In this document: positions 31,453-44,253 of the stretch, piece by piece
Layout of the letters: each line of letters starts with the position of its first letter
Numbering within the stretch: the first letter of the stretch is position 1
Assembly: GCF_000001735.4 (NCBI RefSeq)
Contig: NC_003076.8
Location: forward strand, 3,100,001-3,164,000
DNA: 64,000 bases
Origin: Arabidopsis thaliana
Taxonomy: Eukaryota; Streptophyta; Magnoliopsida; Brassicales; Brassicaceae
Direction of reading: 5' to 3'
Translations under genes and position numbers: made by a program
Notes under the pieces: model-generated
What the model saw: only the letters and a program-made list of their open reading frames with translations
Told to the model about the DNA's origin: nothing
Database searches by the model: none

Positions 31453-33513
31453 GATCAGATGATCAGATGTTTGAGAAGCCAGAAAGCTTTTCTTGGAAGC
31501 TTCAGCAGAAATCAAAGTTATTTTTAATCACAGGTGCTCTCAGAAACTCTTTGAGCTTTTATAGTTATTAAGCCAAGTTTGTAGGACAAAATGTCTTTTA
31601 CTTTTATGAGTTTGTATTCTCCTCGGGAGTACTTGAGATCTTAGAAGAGTCACGGGAACCCAATTCTTTTTGCGGAAAATCGAGACAGCTTTTTATCTCT
31701 CTATGCTTTAAGTTTTTCTTAAATTGCAATGGCATTTCTCACATTACTTTAGACTCTAGACGATTATGCTAATTATAAGAAAAGTAAGAGTATTTTAGTG
31801 GGGGTTTTCCAACTAGTTGTCAAAGTTTCGACAATAACAAAATGGTATTATTTAGTTGGACCCAATAATATATTATATGAAAGAGAGATGGACAGACATA
31901 GACAAAATATAATAAGTTTGGCATCTTTCATTTTATGGTTAGAGAAAATGACATTCTAAAAGGAGCAAATAAATAGACTACTCAAGAGTTATAATGTTTA
32001 TATATATATTTGTATTATCATTAAAATTCGCGACAAGGAGATATATATTCCAAGTGGGAATGTATAAATCAATCAGTCAAACAGTGCCATAAATCTTCAA
32101 AAAGCTTATTAACCTTAGGGTAGTCAAGTTATTTATTTATTTTTGCATGAAATGTCAATAATTTATGTTTTGTCAACTAATTATTTAAATTAAAATAGCA
32201 AATTATGGTCATATTTAGCTAATTTACACAGAATAATGTATGTGATTAGGGGAAAAAAAATAGACAGGTTGGTCCGGAAGAGTAGTAGTAATTGAGTATG
32301 ACAGACCACGTTCTTCTCTTATTTAGTATCTCCGTTCCCGTTTAAGGAGTAGTACAGTGTACGGACAAAGAACTTAACGGCGTTACTTACAATATCCCCG
32401 TCACGTTGTGTTGCATGTGAGAAAAAGGGTTTGGGTGCGAATTTTCTTCATCTTCAGAAAAGAGAAAAAAAAAGAAAAGACACAGCGACTCAAAGACATG
32501 CCATTGTCCTTTCCAGTCTGTTTTTTTACTTATCTGCAAAGTGCAAACTAATCATATATTATTCCACCACTTCTCTTCCTCTCTTTTCACCTTTTAAAAA
32601 AATAATATTTATTGTTATATCCTTTTAAACAAATATTTTGGGTTGGTACTTGTACTCATATCCTGGTTTTGAATCTACCGGTTTTGGTATCATTAACTAC
32701 GTCAAGTTAATTATGTTTCCTAAACTAGTATATGTAATAACAAAGATGATAAATGCTGATAAGTGATAATGACTTGACGCAATTAGTGTAACAAAATGTA
32801 ATGACACATCTAACAACTCTTTTTCATTTAAAGTAGTCTTTTTTTCACGGTATGATTGATTTTAAGTAAAACCTTTGAACAATAGTCACTGGTCTTCTAA
32901 GATGGTTTCCCCAAAACACCTTTTTGAGTCCATTTTATGTGGTTTGGTTACTTATTTGAATGTCAGAGAATATTCAAAAGAGATCACACTATGGTCTATG
33001 TAAAAACATAAGTTTTTTTAACATGAGAGAAAAAAAAACTGGTAGTCAGGTTACCAAAAAAGAAAAAAGAACTAGAGAGAGTAATCACTAATCAGTAATT
33101 ATAGATTCCATTAACAAAAAATTGATTCCATTAACTAGAGTAAAAGTAGGTAAAGAGAAAACTCATAATTCCTAAAATGATAAAAGTTTTTAAAATATCT
33201 GAACTTTAAATTGGAAACTAGTATTAATCTCTGATTGCATAGAAAAAAATGTCATACCATAAAGAAGTATAAGAAAACTAATATAAAAATTCGATTTTTT
33301 TTTGGAAAACCTCAAAAACACACTCTTCTCTCTCTCTTCTTCTTCTTCCCCTCTTTCAATTTTTTTCAGATTCCGAGTACAATCCCTAAATCTCCGTCTC
33401 TCTGTTTCTCTCTTCTCTCAAGTCTCAGCTATGAATCCTTACTAGGGTTTATTCTTTCTGTGTTTCTCACTCTGCATTTGCTTCTGTGGAGTAGATAGAT
33501 TCTTCAGGGCTAA
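31453..33513. other. 2-kb intergenic region before SIRK1
   Basis: HIT4 3' UTR, then AT-rich spacer. The SIRK1 leader (about 33320-33513) is CT-rich (TCTCTCTTCTTCTTC). The short frames at 32431-32628 and 33235-33498 are low complexity; no gene seen. Confidence 0.5.
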
Positions 33514-36500
33514 ATGAGTCATTTTCTCACTTTCTGCTTCCTCTCACTCCTTCTCCTCCTCCACGGTGCCAACGCCGTCACCGAGACGGAGCTCCGATCT
33601 CTACTCGAGTTCCGTAAAGGGATCCGTGACGAGACCTCACACCAACGAATCTCATGGTCAGATACAAGCAGCCTCACTGATCCATCTACTTGCCCTAATG
33701 ACTGGCCTGGTATCTCTTGCGACCCTGAAACCGGTTCAATCATCGCCATTAATCTCGACCGTCGTGGTCTCTCCGGCGAACTCAAATTCAGCACTCTCTC
33801 TGGTCTTACTCGTCTTCGTAACCTCTCTTTATCCGGAAACAGCTTCTCGGGTCGGGTCGTTCCTTCATTGGGTGGAATCTCGTCGCTTCAACACTTAGAT
33901 CTGTCGGATAACGGTTTCTACGGACCTATACCGGGTCGGATCTCGGAGCTTTGGAGTTTGAATCATCTCAATTTGTCTTCCAACAAGTTCGAAGGTGGGT
34001 TTCCTAGTGGCTTTCGGAATCTTCAGCAGCTAAGATCTTTGGATTTGCATAAGAACGAGATTTGGGGAGATGTTGGTGAGATTTTCACTGAGCTTAAGAA
34101 TGTTGAGTTCGTTGATTTGAGCTGTAACCGTTTCAACGGTGGCTTATCTTTACCAATGGAGAACATTTCCAGCATTTCCAACACTCTCCGTCACTTGAAT
34201 TTGAGCCACAATGCGTTAAATGGCAAGTTTTTCAGTGAGGAGTCCATTGGTTCGTTCAAGAATCTCGAGATTGTTGACTTAGAGAATAACCAGATCAATG
34301 GTGAGTTACCGCATTTTGGATCACAGCCGAGTTTGAGAATATTGAAGCTTGCTCGTAACGAGTTGTTCGGTTTAGTACCTCAAGAGTTGTTGCAGAGTTC
34401 GATTCCTTTGCTAGAGCTAGATCTAAGTCGAAACGGTTTTACAGGTTAATTCAAATCTTACAACTTTTCTCTTCTTGCTACTTTTAGGGTATACAGGAAT
34501 AGAATTATTGAACTTTATGTCATTGAGCATTGATTTGACTGGTTTCATGGTCTTGACTAGACACTTGTGTCACATTGTCTGAAGCTGTTGTATAAATGTA
34601 TATTAAAGGAGTTTCTTTTGGTTCAAATGCAGGATCAATTAGTGAAATCAATTCATCAACGTTAACTATGTTGAATCTTTCTTCTAACGGCCTGTCTGGG
34701 GATCTTCCGTCGAGTTTTAAAAGTTGCTCAGTGATAGATTTGAGTGGGAATACTTTCTCTGGCGACGTGTCTGTTGTTCAAAAGTGGGAAGCTACTCCAG
34801 ATGTTCTTGATCTTAGCTCAAACAACTTGTCGGGAAGCTTGCCGAACTTTACTTCTGCATTTTCAAGATTAAGTGTGTTGAGCATTAGGAATAATTCTGT
34901 CTCTGGTAGCTTGCCTTCTCTGTGGGGTGATTCTCAATTCTCTGTGATTGATCTCAGTTCAAATAAGTTCAGTGGCTTCATTCCAGTGAGTTTCTTCACT
35001 TTTGCAAGCTTGAGAAGTTTGAATCTTTCTAGGAATAACTTGGAGGGGCCAATTCCTTTTCGAGGTTCACGTGCAAGCGAACTTTTGGTTCTAAATTCTT
35101 ATCCGCAGATGGAGTTACTTGACCTTTCAACCAATTCTTTGACGGGTATGCTGCCTGGGGATATAGGTACAATGGAAAAAATTAAAGTGCTGAATCTTGC
35201 CAATAATAAGCTGTCCGGGGAACTTCCAAGCGACCTCAACAAGCTTAGTGGCCTTTTGTTCCTTGACTTGTCAAACAATACTTTCAAGGGTCAAATTCCC
35301 AATAAGCTTCCTTCCCAAATGGTGGGATTCAATGTGTCGTATAACGACCTATCAGGCATAATTCCGGAAGACCTTAGAAGCTACCCGCCTTCTTCATTTT
35401 ATCCTGGTAACTCCAAGCTAAGTCTCCCAGGACGGATTCCAGCGGATTCTTCTGGTGATCTGTCTTTACCTGGGAAAAAACATCATTCGAAGCTTAGCAT
35501 AAGAATAGCGATTATTGTTGCTTCAGTTGGAGCTGCTATTATGATTCTTTTTGTCTTGTTTGCCTATCATCGAACACAGCTCAAGGACTTTCACGGGAGG
35601 AATAGATTTACAGACCAAGCAACGACTAGAGACACCAAGTTTGGACGCTCTTCTCGTCCCTCCTTATTCAACTTCAGCTCAAATGTTGAGCAGCAGTCAT
35701 CATCTTTGAGCTTCTCAAACGATCACTTGCTCACCGCAAATTCAAGGTCGTTATCTGGGATACCCGGATGTGAAGCTGAAATATCCGAGCAGGGTGCGCC
35801 TGCTACTTCTGCTCCTACAAACCTCCTTGATGATTATCCTGCAGCATCTGGGCGCAAGTCTTCTTCAGGAGGCTCCCCACTATCCTCCTCACCCCGTTTT
35901 AGCGACCAGCCTGTGATGTTAGATGTTTACTCACCTGATAGATTGGCCGGAGAACTCTTCTTCTTAGACGTTTCACTAAAACTCACAGCAGAAGAGTTAT
36001 CCCGAGCTCCTGCAGAAGTTCTAGGTAGAAGCAGCCATGGAACACTGTACAAAGCAACACTGGATAATGGACACATGTTGACGGTGAAATGGTTGAGAGT
36101 TGGCCTCGTGAGGCATAAGAAAGATTTCGCACGGGAAGCCAAAAAAATCGGCTCTTTAAAACATCCTAACATTGTTCCGTTGCGAGCATACTATTGGGGT
36201 CCCAGAGAACAAGAAAGACTTCTCCTGTCTGATTACCTGAGAGGAGAGAGCTTAGCCATGCATCTTTACGGTTAGAAGATCTTTTAATTAGTCTTTTTAG
36301 TCCTATAACTACAAGCCTTTCTGTATCTTGTTTGAAAAAAAGTTAATCACCCTGCCAAATTTTCTGTGCAGAGACTACTCCTCGGAGGTATTCTCCAATG
36401 TCCTTCAGCCAAAGACTAAAAGTTGCAGTTGAAGTGGCTCAGTGTCTTCTCTACCTTCATGATAGAGCAATGCCACACGGGAACTTGAAGCCAACTAACA

Positions 36501-36949
36501 TAATCCTCTCAAGTCCTGACAATACCGTGCGAATAACTGATTACTGTGTTCACCGTTTGATGACTCCATCTGGTGTAGCGGAACAGATACTAAACATGAG
36601 TGCACTCGGTTACTCTGCTCCTGAACTTTCCTCGGCTTCCAAACCGATACCAACACTCAAATCCGATGTCTATGCGTTTGGTGTGATTCTCATGGAGCTT
36701 TTGACTAGACGGAGCGCAGGTGACATAATCTCAGGTCAAACAGGAGCCGTTGATCTGACCGATTGGGTGAGGTTGTGTGATCAAGAAGGAAGGAGAATGG
36801 ATTGCATAGACAGAGACATAGCAGGTGGGGAAGAGTTCTCAAAGGGAATGGAGGATGCACTTGCTGTTGCAATCAGGTGCATTCTCTCTGTCAATGAAAG
36901 GCCTAACATCAGACAAGTTCTTGATCATCTTACTTCAATTTCTGCCTGA
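33514..36949 (+). CDS. SIRK1: LRR receptor-like kinase SIRK1 (At5g10020)
   Basis: Three exons, 33514-34444, 34633-36270 and 36372-36949, give 1048 residues. Order: signal peptide (FLTFCFLSLLLLLHGANA, about 4-21); an LRR N-cap with Cys; about twenty leucine-rich repeats to roughly residue 570 with cores such as LRHLNLSHNALNG; one membrane helix at about 603-625 (IAIIVASVGAAIMILFVLFAY); a Ser-rich juxtamembrane region; and a kinase-like domain from about 760. The ATP-binding lysine is kept (TVKW, about K796), but HRD reads HGN (892-894) and DFG reads DYC (913-915). This makes it an atypical or pseudo-kinase of LRR class III type. From memory it was named for sucrose induction and reported to act with QSK1 on aquaporins at the plasma membrane. 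The degenerate catalytic loop should be weighed against claims of direct phosphorylation. Confidence 0.93.
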
Positions 36950-37647
36950 GATTTGTTTGTTTTTTTATCTCTTCTAAATTTTTCTGTAAATCTCCATGGA
37001 TTTCCTTTCACACATCATCCCATTTTTTCTTCTTCTTTTCTGGTTTTATGTTTCTCTCTAGTAGTTTGATCAGATGATTCAGAATGATCCTCAGGTGTTC
37101 TTACATTTATTTTTTGTTGATTATTTTTCCCCTTCCTTGTAAAGGTAGAAGAAAATCTAATCCCATTGATTCTGACAGAAACATTTGTGTTTGCTTATTG
37201 ATTCTTTTTTTTATAAATTGTTTTTTTTATCTCTTTTCGACTATATATGATTCACATTGATTTTTGTAATTTTCACTAATGTCTTTTTATTTATTCCCCT
37301 TCCCCCATTCTATTATTACATATTTTGTTAAATAATTTTACCATGGTTATAAATCAAGTTCGTAATGTCACATTAAAATCATATATACCACAAGCTTATC
37401 TATAATATTACATACAAAAAAAAAAGAACAACCATCGAAAAGTTGGTTTCTAAAAAGCTATAAACTTTACGTTGCTGATCATATGTACAACTTTCCTCAA
37501 ACATTTCCTTTAGCCGCAAGACAAGATTCATCATCACACAGCAGCTTGTGTTATTGCTCTTGTTCTTGACCCAAAAATCCACTCACCAGCAAACTCCATT
37601 CTTGATTGTTAAGGTCTCAAACCTTTCTTGACATCTAAACACCTTAA
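36950..37647. other. Convergent 3' region of SIRK1 and TGA4
   Basis: Two 3' UTRs face each other, with T-rich tracts (37200-37235) in the middle. No gene seen. Confidence 0.5.
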
Positions 37648-39295
37648 TTACGTTGGTTCACGTTGCCTAGCCGCCCAACTCGAACTCAAAGCTCGAAGCC
37701 TTTGGAAATACTCCCCTAATGCTAACAAACCTCTAGCCGCTTGTCGCGTGGTTAAGATCCGATGCATCTGTTGCAATGTCTCATGTCTCAGATGATCAGC
37801 CTACAACAACAAAACAGTTTAAGAACAACAACAAACTCAAGAAACTAGTTGTTATCCTTCGTTAGTTTTTGTAAAAACATTTCTTTCTTACTTGATTTAC
37901 AAAGCTGACCAAAGCCTCCAATCTCTCCATAGCACAAGTCATTTGAGGAATATAACTTCCTTCACCAAGTTTCCCGGCTGCTACACTCTCTGCTAATGTA
38001 TGTTGCAGTTTCTCCATACCTTGGGATAACGCATCTTCTGCTTGTTGACATGATTGCCTCAGATTACATACATCCAAAAGTTGTTGATCCGTCAAAGGAT
38101 CAAAATGCGGTAACAGAACCTAACACAAAAAAAAAAATCCATATCCAAAATCATTGCAAAAAAAACCATTACAATTTATGGATTAATGACAGGTTTTTCT
38201 ATTACCTTGAGAAGCTCTGAGGGTCTAAATCCGCCTATCCACAAGAAAAACCGCTCTGCTGAAGTTTTCCACATTCCGGACATGACATAGAAAACATCGA
38301 TTTTTGCAGCGGCTGACTTCATTCGGAAGAGTTGAAAGTAATGTTTCATGGCATTCTCGACTAGAGAACGAAGCTCTATATCACTAACTTGTCCATGTAA
38401 AACCGTTCTTAGTTCACATATTTGCCTGTTCTGTTCTTCCACCCAATGTCCATATTCCATCTCAAATGCAACAATCCCTAACAAGAAAAAGAAAACTGAT
38501 GAATCTCAAAATCAAATGGAAACTACCTAAACGCTAAAGGTGAAAGAAGACTCAAACCTGAGCTCATGTTATCTGAGAAACTAAGAGCATTGGTATCTAC
38601 TCCGTTCCCCACATAGAAACCCTGCAACATTATGATCATATATTATTACATCAACAAGATACTTAAGGAAGAATAATATTTTGTGCAAACCTGTTGTCTA
38701 GCACGATCGAGTTCTTGCTCTAAATGAATTAGCTTTAACCGGCTAGTCTCTAGCTGCTGAACATAAGCCTGCAAGAAAATACTCTATAGCTCAGTTTAAA
38801 GAAAACAAAACTGTTTTACGAGTTGCAGGAACATAAAGTTTCATACTTTCTTGCGCAAACGACTTTTCCTAGCTGCCTCTCGATTCTGTGCTAGCCTTCT
38901 CTGTATCTGTGAAGACATAAAGATTAAAATGACAAAATCTTCAAGGAATTAAGATAACCAAATGAGCTATATTATAACTTACCTTATCAGGATGTCTAGA
39001 TGTGGAAGCCTCTTGGTCAAACTTGTGAGGAGTTCCTTCTGTCCCATGAGAAGTATCCTCTGACTGAACAAAGATTAAAGCAAGCATTAGTTTCTGAATT
39101 CACTTTATCTGAAATATATAGCAAACTTTGAAGTACCAAGCTGTCTGGTTTTTCGTTAGTCGGGATTATGATAGAGCCAGGCGTATACATGTCTCCATTG
39201 TTCTTGAAACTTTCTTCCCACATACCGATTTGGTTGAGAGGCTCGTAAACTTCAAACCTTCTCGGTGGAACAAAATGTGTCGAGGTTGTATTCAT
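37648..39295 (-). CDS. TGA4: bZIP transcription factor TGA4 (At5g10030)
   Basis: Eight exons on the minus strand: 39295-39137, 39063-38983, 38906-38847, 38768-38691, 38621-38558, 38477-38206, 38119-37892 and 37800-37648, totalling 364 residues. Exon 3 encodes exactly the DNA-binding basic region (residues 81-100, QRRLAQNREAARKSRLRKK); exon 4 carries the leucine zipper. The C-terminal DOG1-like domain (about 150-364) includes Cys256 and Cys262 in VCNLRQSC. These correspond to the redox-controlled pair of TGA1/TGA4 that governs interaction with NPR1. TGA factors bind TGACG elements and act in salicylic-acid defence and nitrate responses. A further 5' leader exon seems to lie near 40007-40250, with an intron ending near 39308. 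The flanking region contains TGACG sites (separate entry). Confidence 0.96.
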
Positions 39296-40660
39296 ATTTC
39301 TTCAACTAGCAACAAAACAAAAAAAAAAAAATACAAAACTTCATTCATCAAAGTCAAGAATTGCAAAAGATACAAGATCACAAGTTAAAGAGATATGTAA
39401 GTGATTTGCAGCCAAAAGCAAAGGTTGTGACATTAAGTCATTATCCATCACCCAATTCGTCAACGCTAGCTACTACCTTCCCTACATCTATAAGCTCCAT
39501 TGATATGGCGAAACATCGGAGTCATCATATACACCCGAAAAGCCCTGTTCTTTTACTAGTGTCTTTTGAAAGGTTGTCAAATAGATACAAGTCACTGAAT
39601 TTTGTTCTCAAAACCTCTAATTGCATTTCCAAAAACAGACCAAACTCTAATGTCATTGTCAGTTATTGGTTCCTACTGTATCTTCTTCTTTTAGCCACTA
39701 ATGGTGGACCATCTTAAACACCTCCCAATAAGGAAAAAAAATCCATTACTCTCACCCAGTGATTTGATATAACATTCTTGTTATAAAAGTCAAGATTCGA
39801 TTATAAGATATAGAACCAAATTATCACATAGCAAATCATGAAATGGTATATCAGAAGCAACCATCAGAATAAAAGTTACAGCTTCAATAAGAGAATGAAA
39901 CAGAGAAACACAAAGTTTGAACCTTTTTTTGCAGTCAAGCAGAGATAATGATATTCATATCAACCAAGAGATGAAAATTCAGAAAGAAGAGAGATCCGAA
40001 GTCGAACCTTGTTCTGGTCTTTTGTGTCAAAAGGGCTTCAAAAAAGACGAACTTTTCCCGCGGAAACCATGAAAAGAGAAAACTAAAGCTAGATGAACTT
40101 TTCACTTTCAGCGACGAAATCGAACGCTAAGCCTAGAAATCTGCAGCTTAAACCGGTCTGATAGAATAAGGGATGGTAAAATCTCGTTCTCTGAACTTGT
40201 CATCTCGAAGAAGGAGAAGAAGAATCATTCAAGAGAGAACACGACAACTTTAAAAGAGAGACCTTTGATTGAGTTTTCTAAATTTTTCTATATCCTAATA
40301 AATGTCAATAAAAATATATATACTAACATTTATTTCTGTTTTTTTTTTTGGTTTGTTGATTCTTCGGTGATATTTGTCCTTTAAGTATATGTACTAGATA
40401 CATCAGCTACACAGTCAAAAACCAAATTTTGACATGTTTAAGATACCTTTAAGTCCATAATTTATTCGATTACTAATTTAATTTTGTTTCTGGTTATTCT
40501 GTATTTCTCTCATTTGTCATGTCTCCACTACCTCGCTGATGTTACACACCAAGTATATTGGAAAATTATTCAGTAATAATAATTCATACTCTTTTAAGTT
40601 TTCCAACGATATATTTATTATCCATCACACGTCAAAGTTTGCGGCGAGTCTCGTCGGTGA

Positions 40661-40850
40661 TGACGTGCCAATTGACGGCACACGCGCGGCTTAGTAGCGC
40701 GTGGGAAGAGGGTAAATTACTAAATCATATTATTGTGGTAAGATTTGTCGCGGGAATGAGAGAAGCGGTTAAACTTTCTAACTTCTATGTTGGGATTTAT
40801 AAGACATCAATCAAAACAAAGTACTTGACATAATCGCAAGCCTGACGTCA
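40661..40850. promoter_or_regulatory. Cluster of TGACG/ACGT sites upstream of TGA4
   Basis: TGACGTG at 40661-40667, TGACGG at 40673-40678 and a perfect palindrome TGACGTCA at 40843-40850. CACGCGC (40681-40687) and GCGCGTG (40697-40703) form an inverted pair between them. TGA factors bind TGACG, so TGA4 may regulate itself. The sites lie roughly 400-600 bp beyond the apparent leader; function is inferred. Confidence 0.4.
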
Positions 40851-43650
40851 AAATAAAAAAATAAGATGCGCGTAGTCATTAGTTTTGATAGTTCTATAGC
40901 ATGCTGACCAAATATTGGGTTAAGATTACCCAATATATATAAGAGAACAATAATATTGAGGTTTCTCTATAAGCAAAACAAGAGACCGATAAGCATGTAA
41001 TCTTTAAAGTTTTCAACTTACTAAGCAACGCTTATATAATAAAATTATATCAACATTTAGGCAGGCCTGCATTTAGGTATAGTTTATATCCAGGTTATGC
41101 CAACGAAAAAGATTCACATATACGTCTTGTTGTACTATTTGATAATATTTATATACTGAAAAAGATAAACGAACCTTTGCGAAGGAATCACTTAGCTGAT
41201 AAAGAAATATTGAATTATTTTTGATTTAGAACAGATTGGCTCTTCAACTTGCATTGGAGTCGGAGACATATTTGTGTTGGGTGACCACAACTTCTATCCA
41301 CTTGCCTCTTTACTAATTATTTTAAACACAACGAATACTAACTAATTTATGTGATTTGGTGCATTTTTCCGTGTAAACAGTATCTAACCAACTTTCCCTT
41401 TTCCTTTAGTATGTTATCATACATTCATACGTATATTATTCTTGTTCACGTATTACATTGTTTGCCTGGCAGTAATTAGTTTCCTGACATATTCACACAT
41501 AATTTTTTCTTTTCCATATGATTAAGGGCTGTGAGTGAAGTCATTTAGCAAACAAAAGAAAGAAGGCTATGAATGAAGACGTCATTGAGGGAAGAGTCCT
41601 ATGTCGACACAATTTTTTCAAAATATGAATAATGTATTAACAGTATTAGAATACAAAAAACATTAACAATGAAAATAAATAAATTCGAAAAGATATTAAT
41701 GAGACATGACGCACAAACTCTTTGCTTTTACCTATTTGTGGAATTCTTCCCAAGTGCTATCTTATTAAAAAAAAGTGGTTTGCCACTAAGAGTGGGTGTC
41801 GTCACTCTTCTTTTTTCATTTGTATTTTTGGCTAACAATATTCATGTCTTGAATTCAATCTTTGAGTTTTCACGAACCCTGTAATATTTAACTCGACTTC
41901 TACATTCTAAAAGATATTATCTTTTAGTTTTGTTTAATTTATAAAATATTATAGAAAGGATTCTATATATGATTGAGTGCCTGAACGTAGAGCCAATCAT
42001 TCGTGAACGATAAATAGTACACCAAAGATAAAACATTTTATATGAAAGTGATTTATGTTGGCGTGTTAACACCCAGTTAAATGTAGTGTGGTTCAATATT
42101 GTTCCCATTTTGAAGCAAAAGCTGAGACGATAAGTTATACATTTTTAATGTCATTCGAATTTACAAACATGGACTTTAATTATCAACTGTTTTTTCGGCA
42201 CCGGAAATCTTTCGAAAAAGCTTGATTTTTTCCGAATTTTGACTATATAATATGGAAGAACCTAGTCAAGACAATCCGTAGTTGGCGGATAATCCTTAAT
42301 TTCCCATAAAACTTTTTAGATTATTTGAAAAGTTAAGAATGACAAAATGTTTTGGGATTTGGTCCCGAGCCACTCGACATTTGGAAAAATGTTTTGGACG
42401 AAGGGATAAAAAGGATACGAATGCCAGGTAAATCGAAGCAAACTTGAAAGTTTTTTAAGTAATGTTTTAGAGATATTGTTGTTTCTATTTATGTATGCTC
42501 AAATGTGAGTGTGTTTGACGTGAAAAGGAACAAAAGAAGGCAGTGCAACTGTAGAAGTAGATCACACTTATCCACTAAATAGGTGTAAAGGTATGATGTT
42601 TTTATTCGATGAATTTCATTGCAAGGATTTTCTTGAAACAAATAGATAGATTTGTGAAGTAGCCAATTGAGTAGATTGTTCATATGTACATTTGACTCAT
42701 AATAGTTTTTATAGCCAAGTTGATTAATTAATCGAAGTAACTTACTTTCTAAATACTCATTATATATATATATATATATATATCTTACATTCTTTCTAAA
42801 TTTCATATGAATATAATATATCAAATAAAGATATATGTCTTTCTAGAAACAAAAGAAAAAGAACGTAAAATAGGAAGAAAGTAAGAAAATTGAGGAAGTC
42901 TTTGCGACATTATCCCCAAGACAAAATGGGAACTATCATCATGTTAAGATTAACTTCCTTTTCTTCTCTTTCCTTTTGGTTCCTACCTTTGACTACATTT
43001 TATCTTCTTCTTTTACTTTACTCTTTTCTTCTACTATATTATATAAAAGCTGAATATTTATCAAAAATAAAATACGTATTCTGGTCAACATCTTTCGTCT
43101 AATAGTAATTTTGGTTGAAGTAAAAGATAGATAATCTAAAAGAAGATTATTAAAATCGTCGTGGAACGAGACCTATCATTTCCTGATCCCCCGAAACAAA
43201 AAATCATGAGTTGTAAGAGCATCCCCATCAGTTTTGAAAGCCCACAAAGAGAAGAAAGATTTAATTTGAAACCAAAAAGTTTTTTTGTCAAAAACTGAAA
43301 ATGTCGAGAAATGGGCTGTAAGTAAGTTTATATAAAATTGGGCTTGTAACATAAGATTGAGAAATAATAATTTATGGCCCAATAAAGTGTTTTGAACAGA
43401 TTTGGGTTTCGATAATGAGGAATAAAATGATTTCACAAAAAGTATAATATTATTTGGACAATGCCGACTAATCGAGGTTTTTAAAACCATTGTCTGTAAC
43501 TAAAACAAGTATTGGTGCACACACGGTATCAATAAACCAACCTAGCCAATTTTCTCTTTAAAGAAACCATCAAAGCCAATAGAAAGTAATGTGATATGAT
43601 TAACATAAAAAGAAAGTGGAACATTCCTCATTCAAAACCCGCACACTGAA

Positions 43651-43722
43651 GCCAGTATAAATAGCTTCGTGTATCTTTGGCATAGAATTGGAGACAGACA
43701 ACTGATATAGGAAGATCCAACA
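43651..43722 (+). promoter_or_regulatory. TATA box and leader of the hypoxia-type gene
   Basis: TATAAATAG at 43656-43664 lies 59 bp before the ATG, leaving a leader of about 30 bases. This is the layout of a strongly inducible gene. Confidence 0.55.
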
Positions 43723-43986
43723 ATGGATTCATCGGCGGACATAGCAATATTAGTGGCAGATGAATGTAACCAAAAGGTGAATACAACGGCAGAGAAAGCA
43801 TCGAATACAGCGGAGGTTGGGTGGTTGATGATGTTTGGGATTGAGGAGAAGAAGATTGAAAGTCTGATGAGGAAATTTGAAGCTAAATCTCAGTTTGCTG
43901 TGGCGGTTTCTAGTGGCTTTTTTCTGCTTAACTATGTTTCATCCTTGTACTATAAGTCACGTTTGAACCTCATGCTGGAAATCTAG
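43723..43986 (+). CDS. Small hypoxia-responsive-type protein of unknown function (At5g10040)
   Basis: Single exon, 87 residues, starting MDSSADIAILVADECNQ. The N-terminal half is polar and helical; KKIESLMRKFEAKSQ is a charged helix; residues about 58-78 (FAVAVSSGFFLLNYVSSLYY) are hydrophobic enough for one membrane segment, ending in a short basic tail. From memory this locus belongs to the core set of Arabidopsis genes induced by low oxygen and has no assigned function. A strong TATA box and very short leader fit an inducible gene. No known domain recognised. Confidence 0.8.
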   Translation: MDSSADIAILVADECNQKVNTTAEKASNTAEVGWLMMFGIEEKKIESLMRKFEAKSQFAVAVSSGFFLLNYVSSLYYKSRLNLMLEI

Positions 43987-44253
43987 TTTAGGCATGATGT
44001 TACTTTCATTTGCTTCTCTAATCACCAGAGGGCATGTTGCTTTAAGTTTCGAGTTCTACAAGCTTTGGTTTTATACTCTTTTGGGTTAGTTTTTAAGTAC
44101 AGTTTCTTGTAAGTTAATGGAAACGGTGTCGTAGTAAGAAAAAACAAATCATCGTAGTAATTAAGCCTAATCCGATGCATTAATTAATCTCTGAAATTTG
44201 TTGGTTTGCACAAAAAAAAAAATTCCATTGTTGTTGTTCCACGGAACTCTAAA

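Larger units (their letters stand above)
39296..43722. other. Long intergenic region between TGA4 and the hypoxia-type gene
   Basis: Includes the TGA4 leader and leader intron (about 39296-40260). Its antisense 118-residue open frame at 39361-39717 lies inside that intron and is not credible. Further on are TGACG sites at 40661-40850, an (AT) microsatellite at about 42763-42782, and AGCATCCCCATCAG at about 43219, reminiscent of common Brassicaceae MITE ends. No gene is supported in the remaining 3.4 kb. Confidence 0.5.

Noticed and set aside
39361..39717. 118-codon plus-strand open frame
   Set aside because: It lies antisense inside the apparent leader intron of TGA4, has random composition and shows no homology signal.
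43210..43500. AGCATCCCCATCAG, resembling MITE ends
   Set aside because: Only one end is seen; no inverted partner or target duplication was found.
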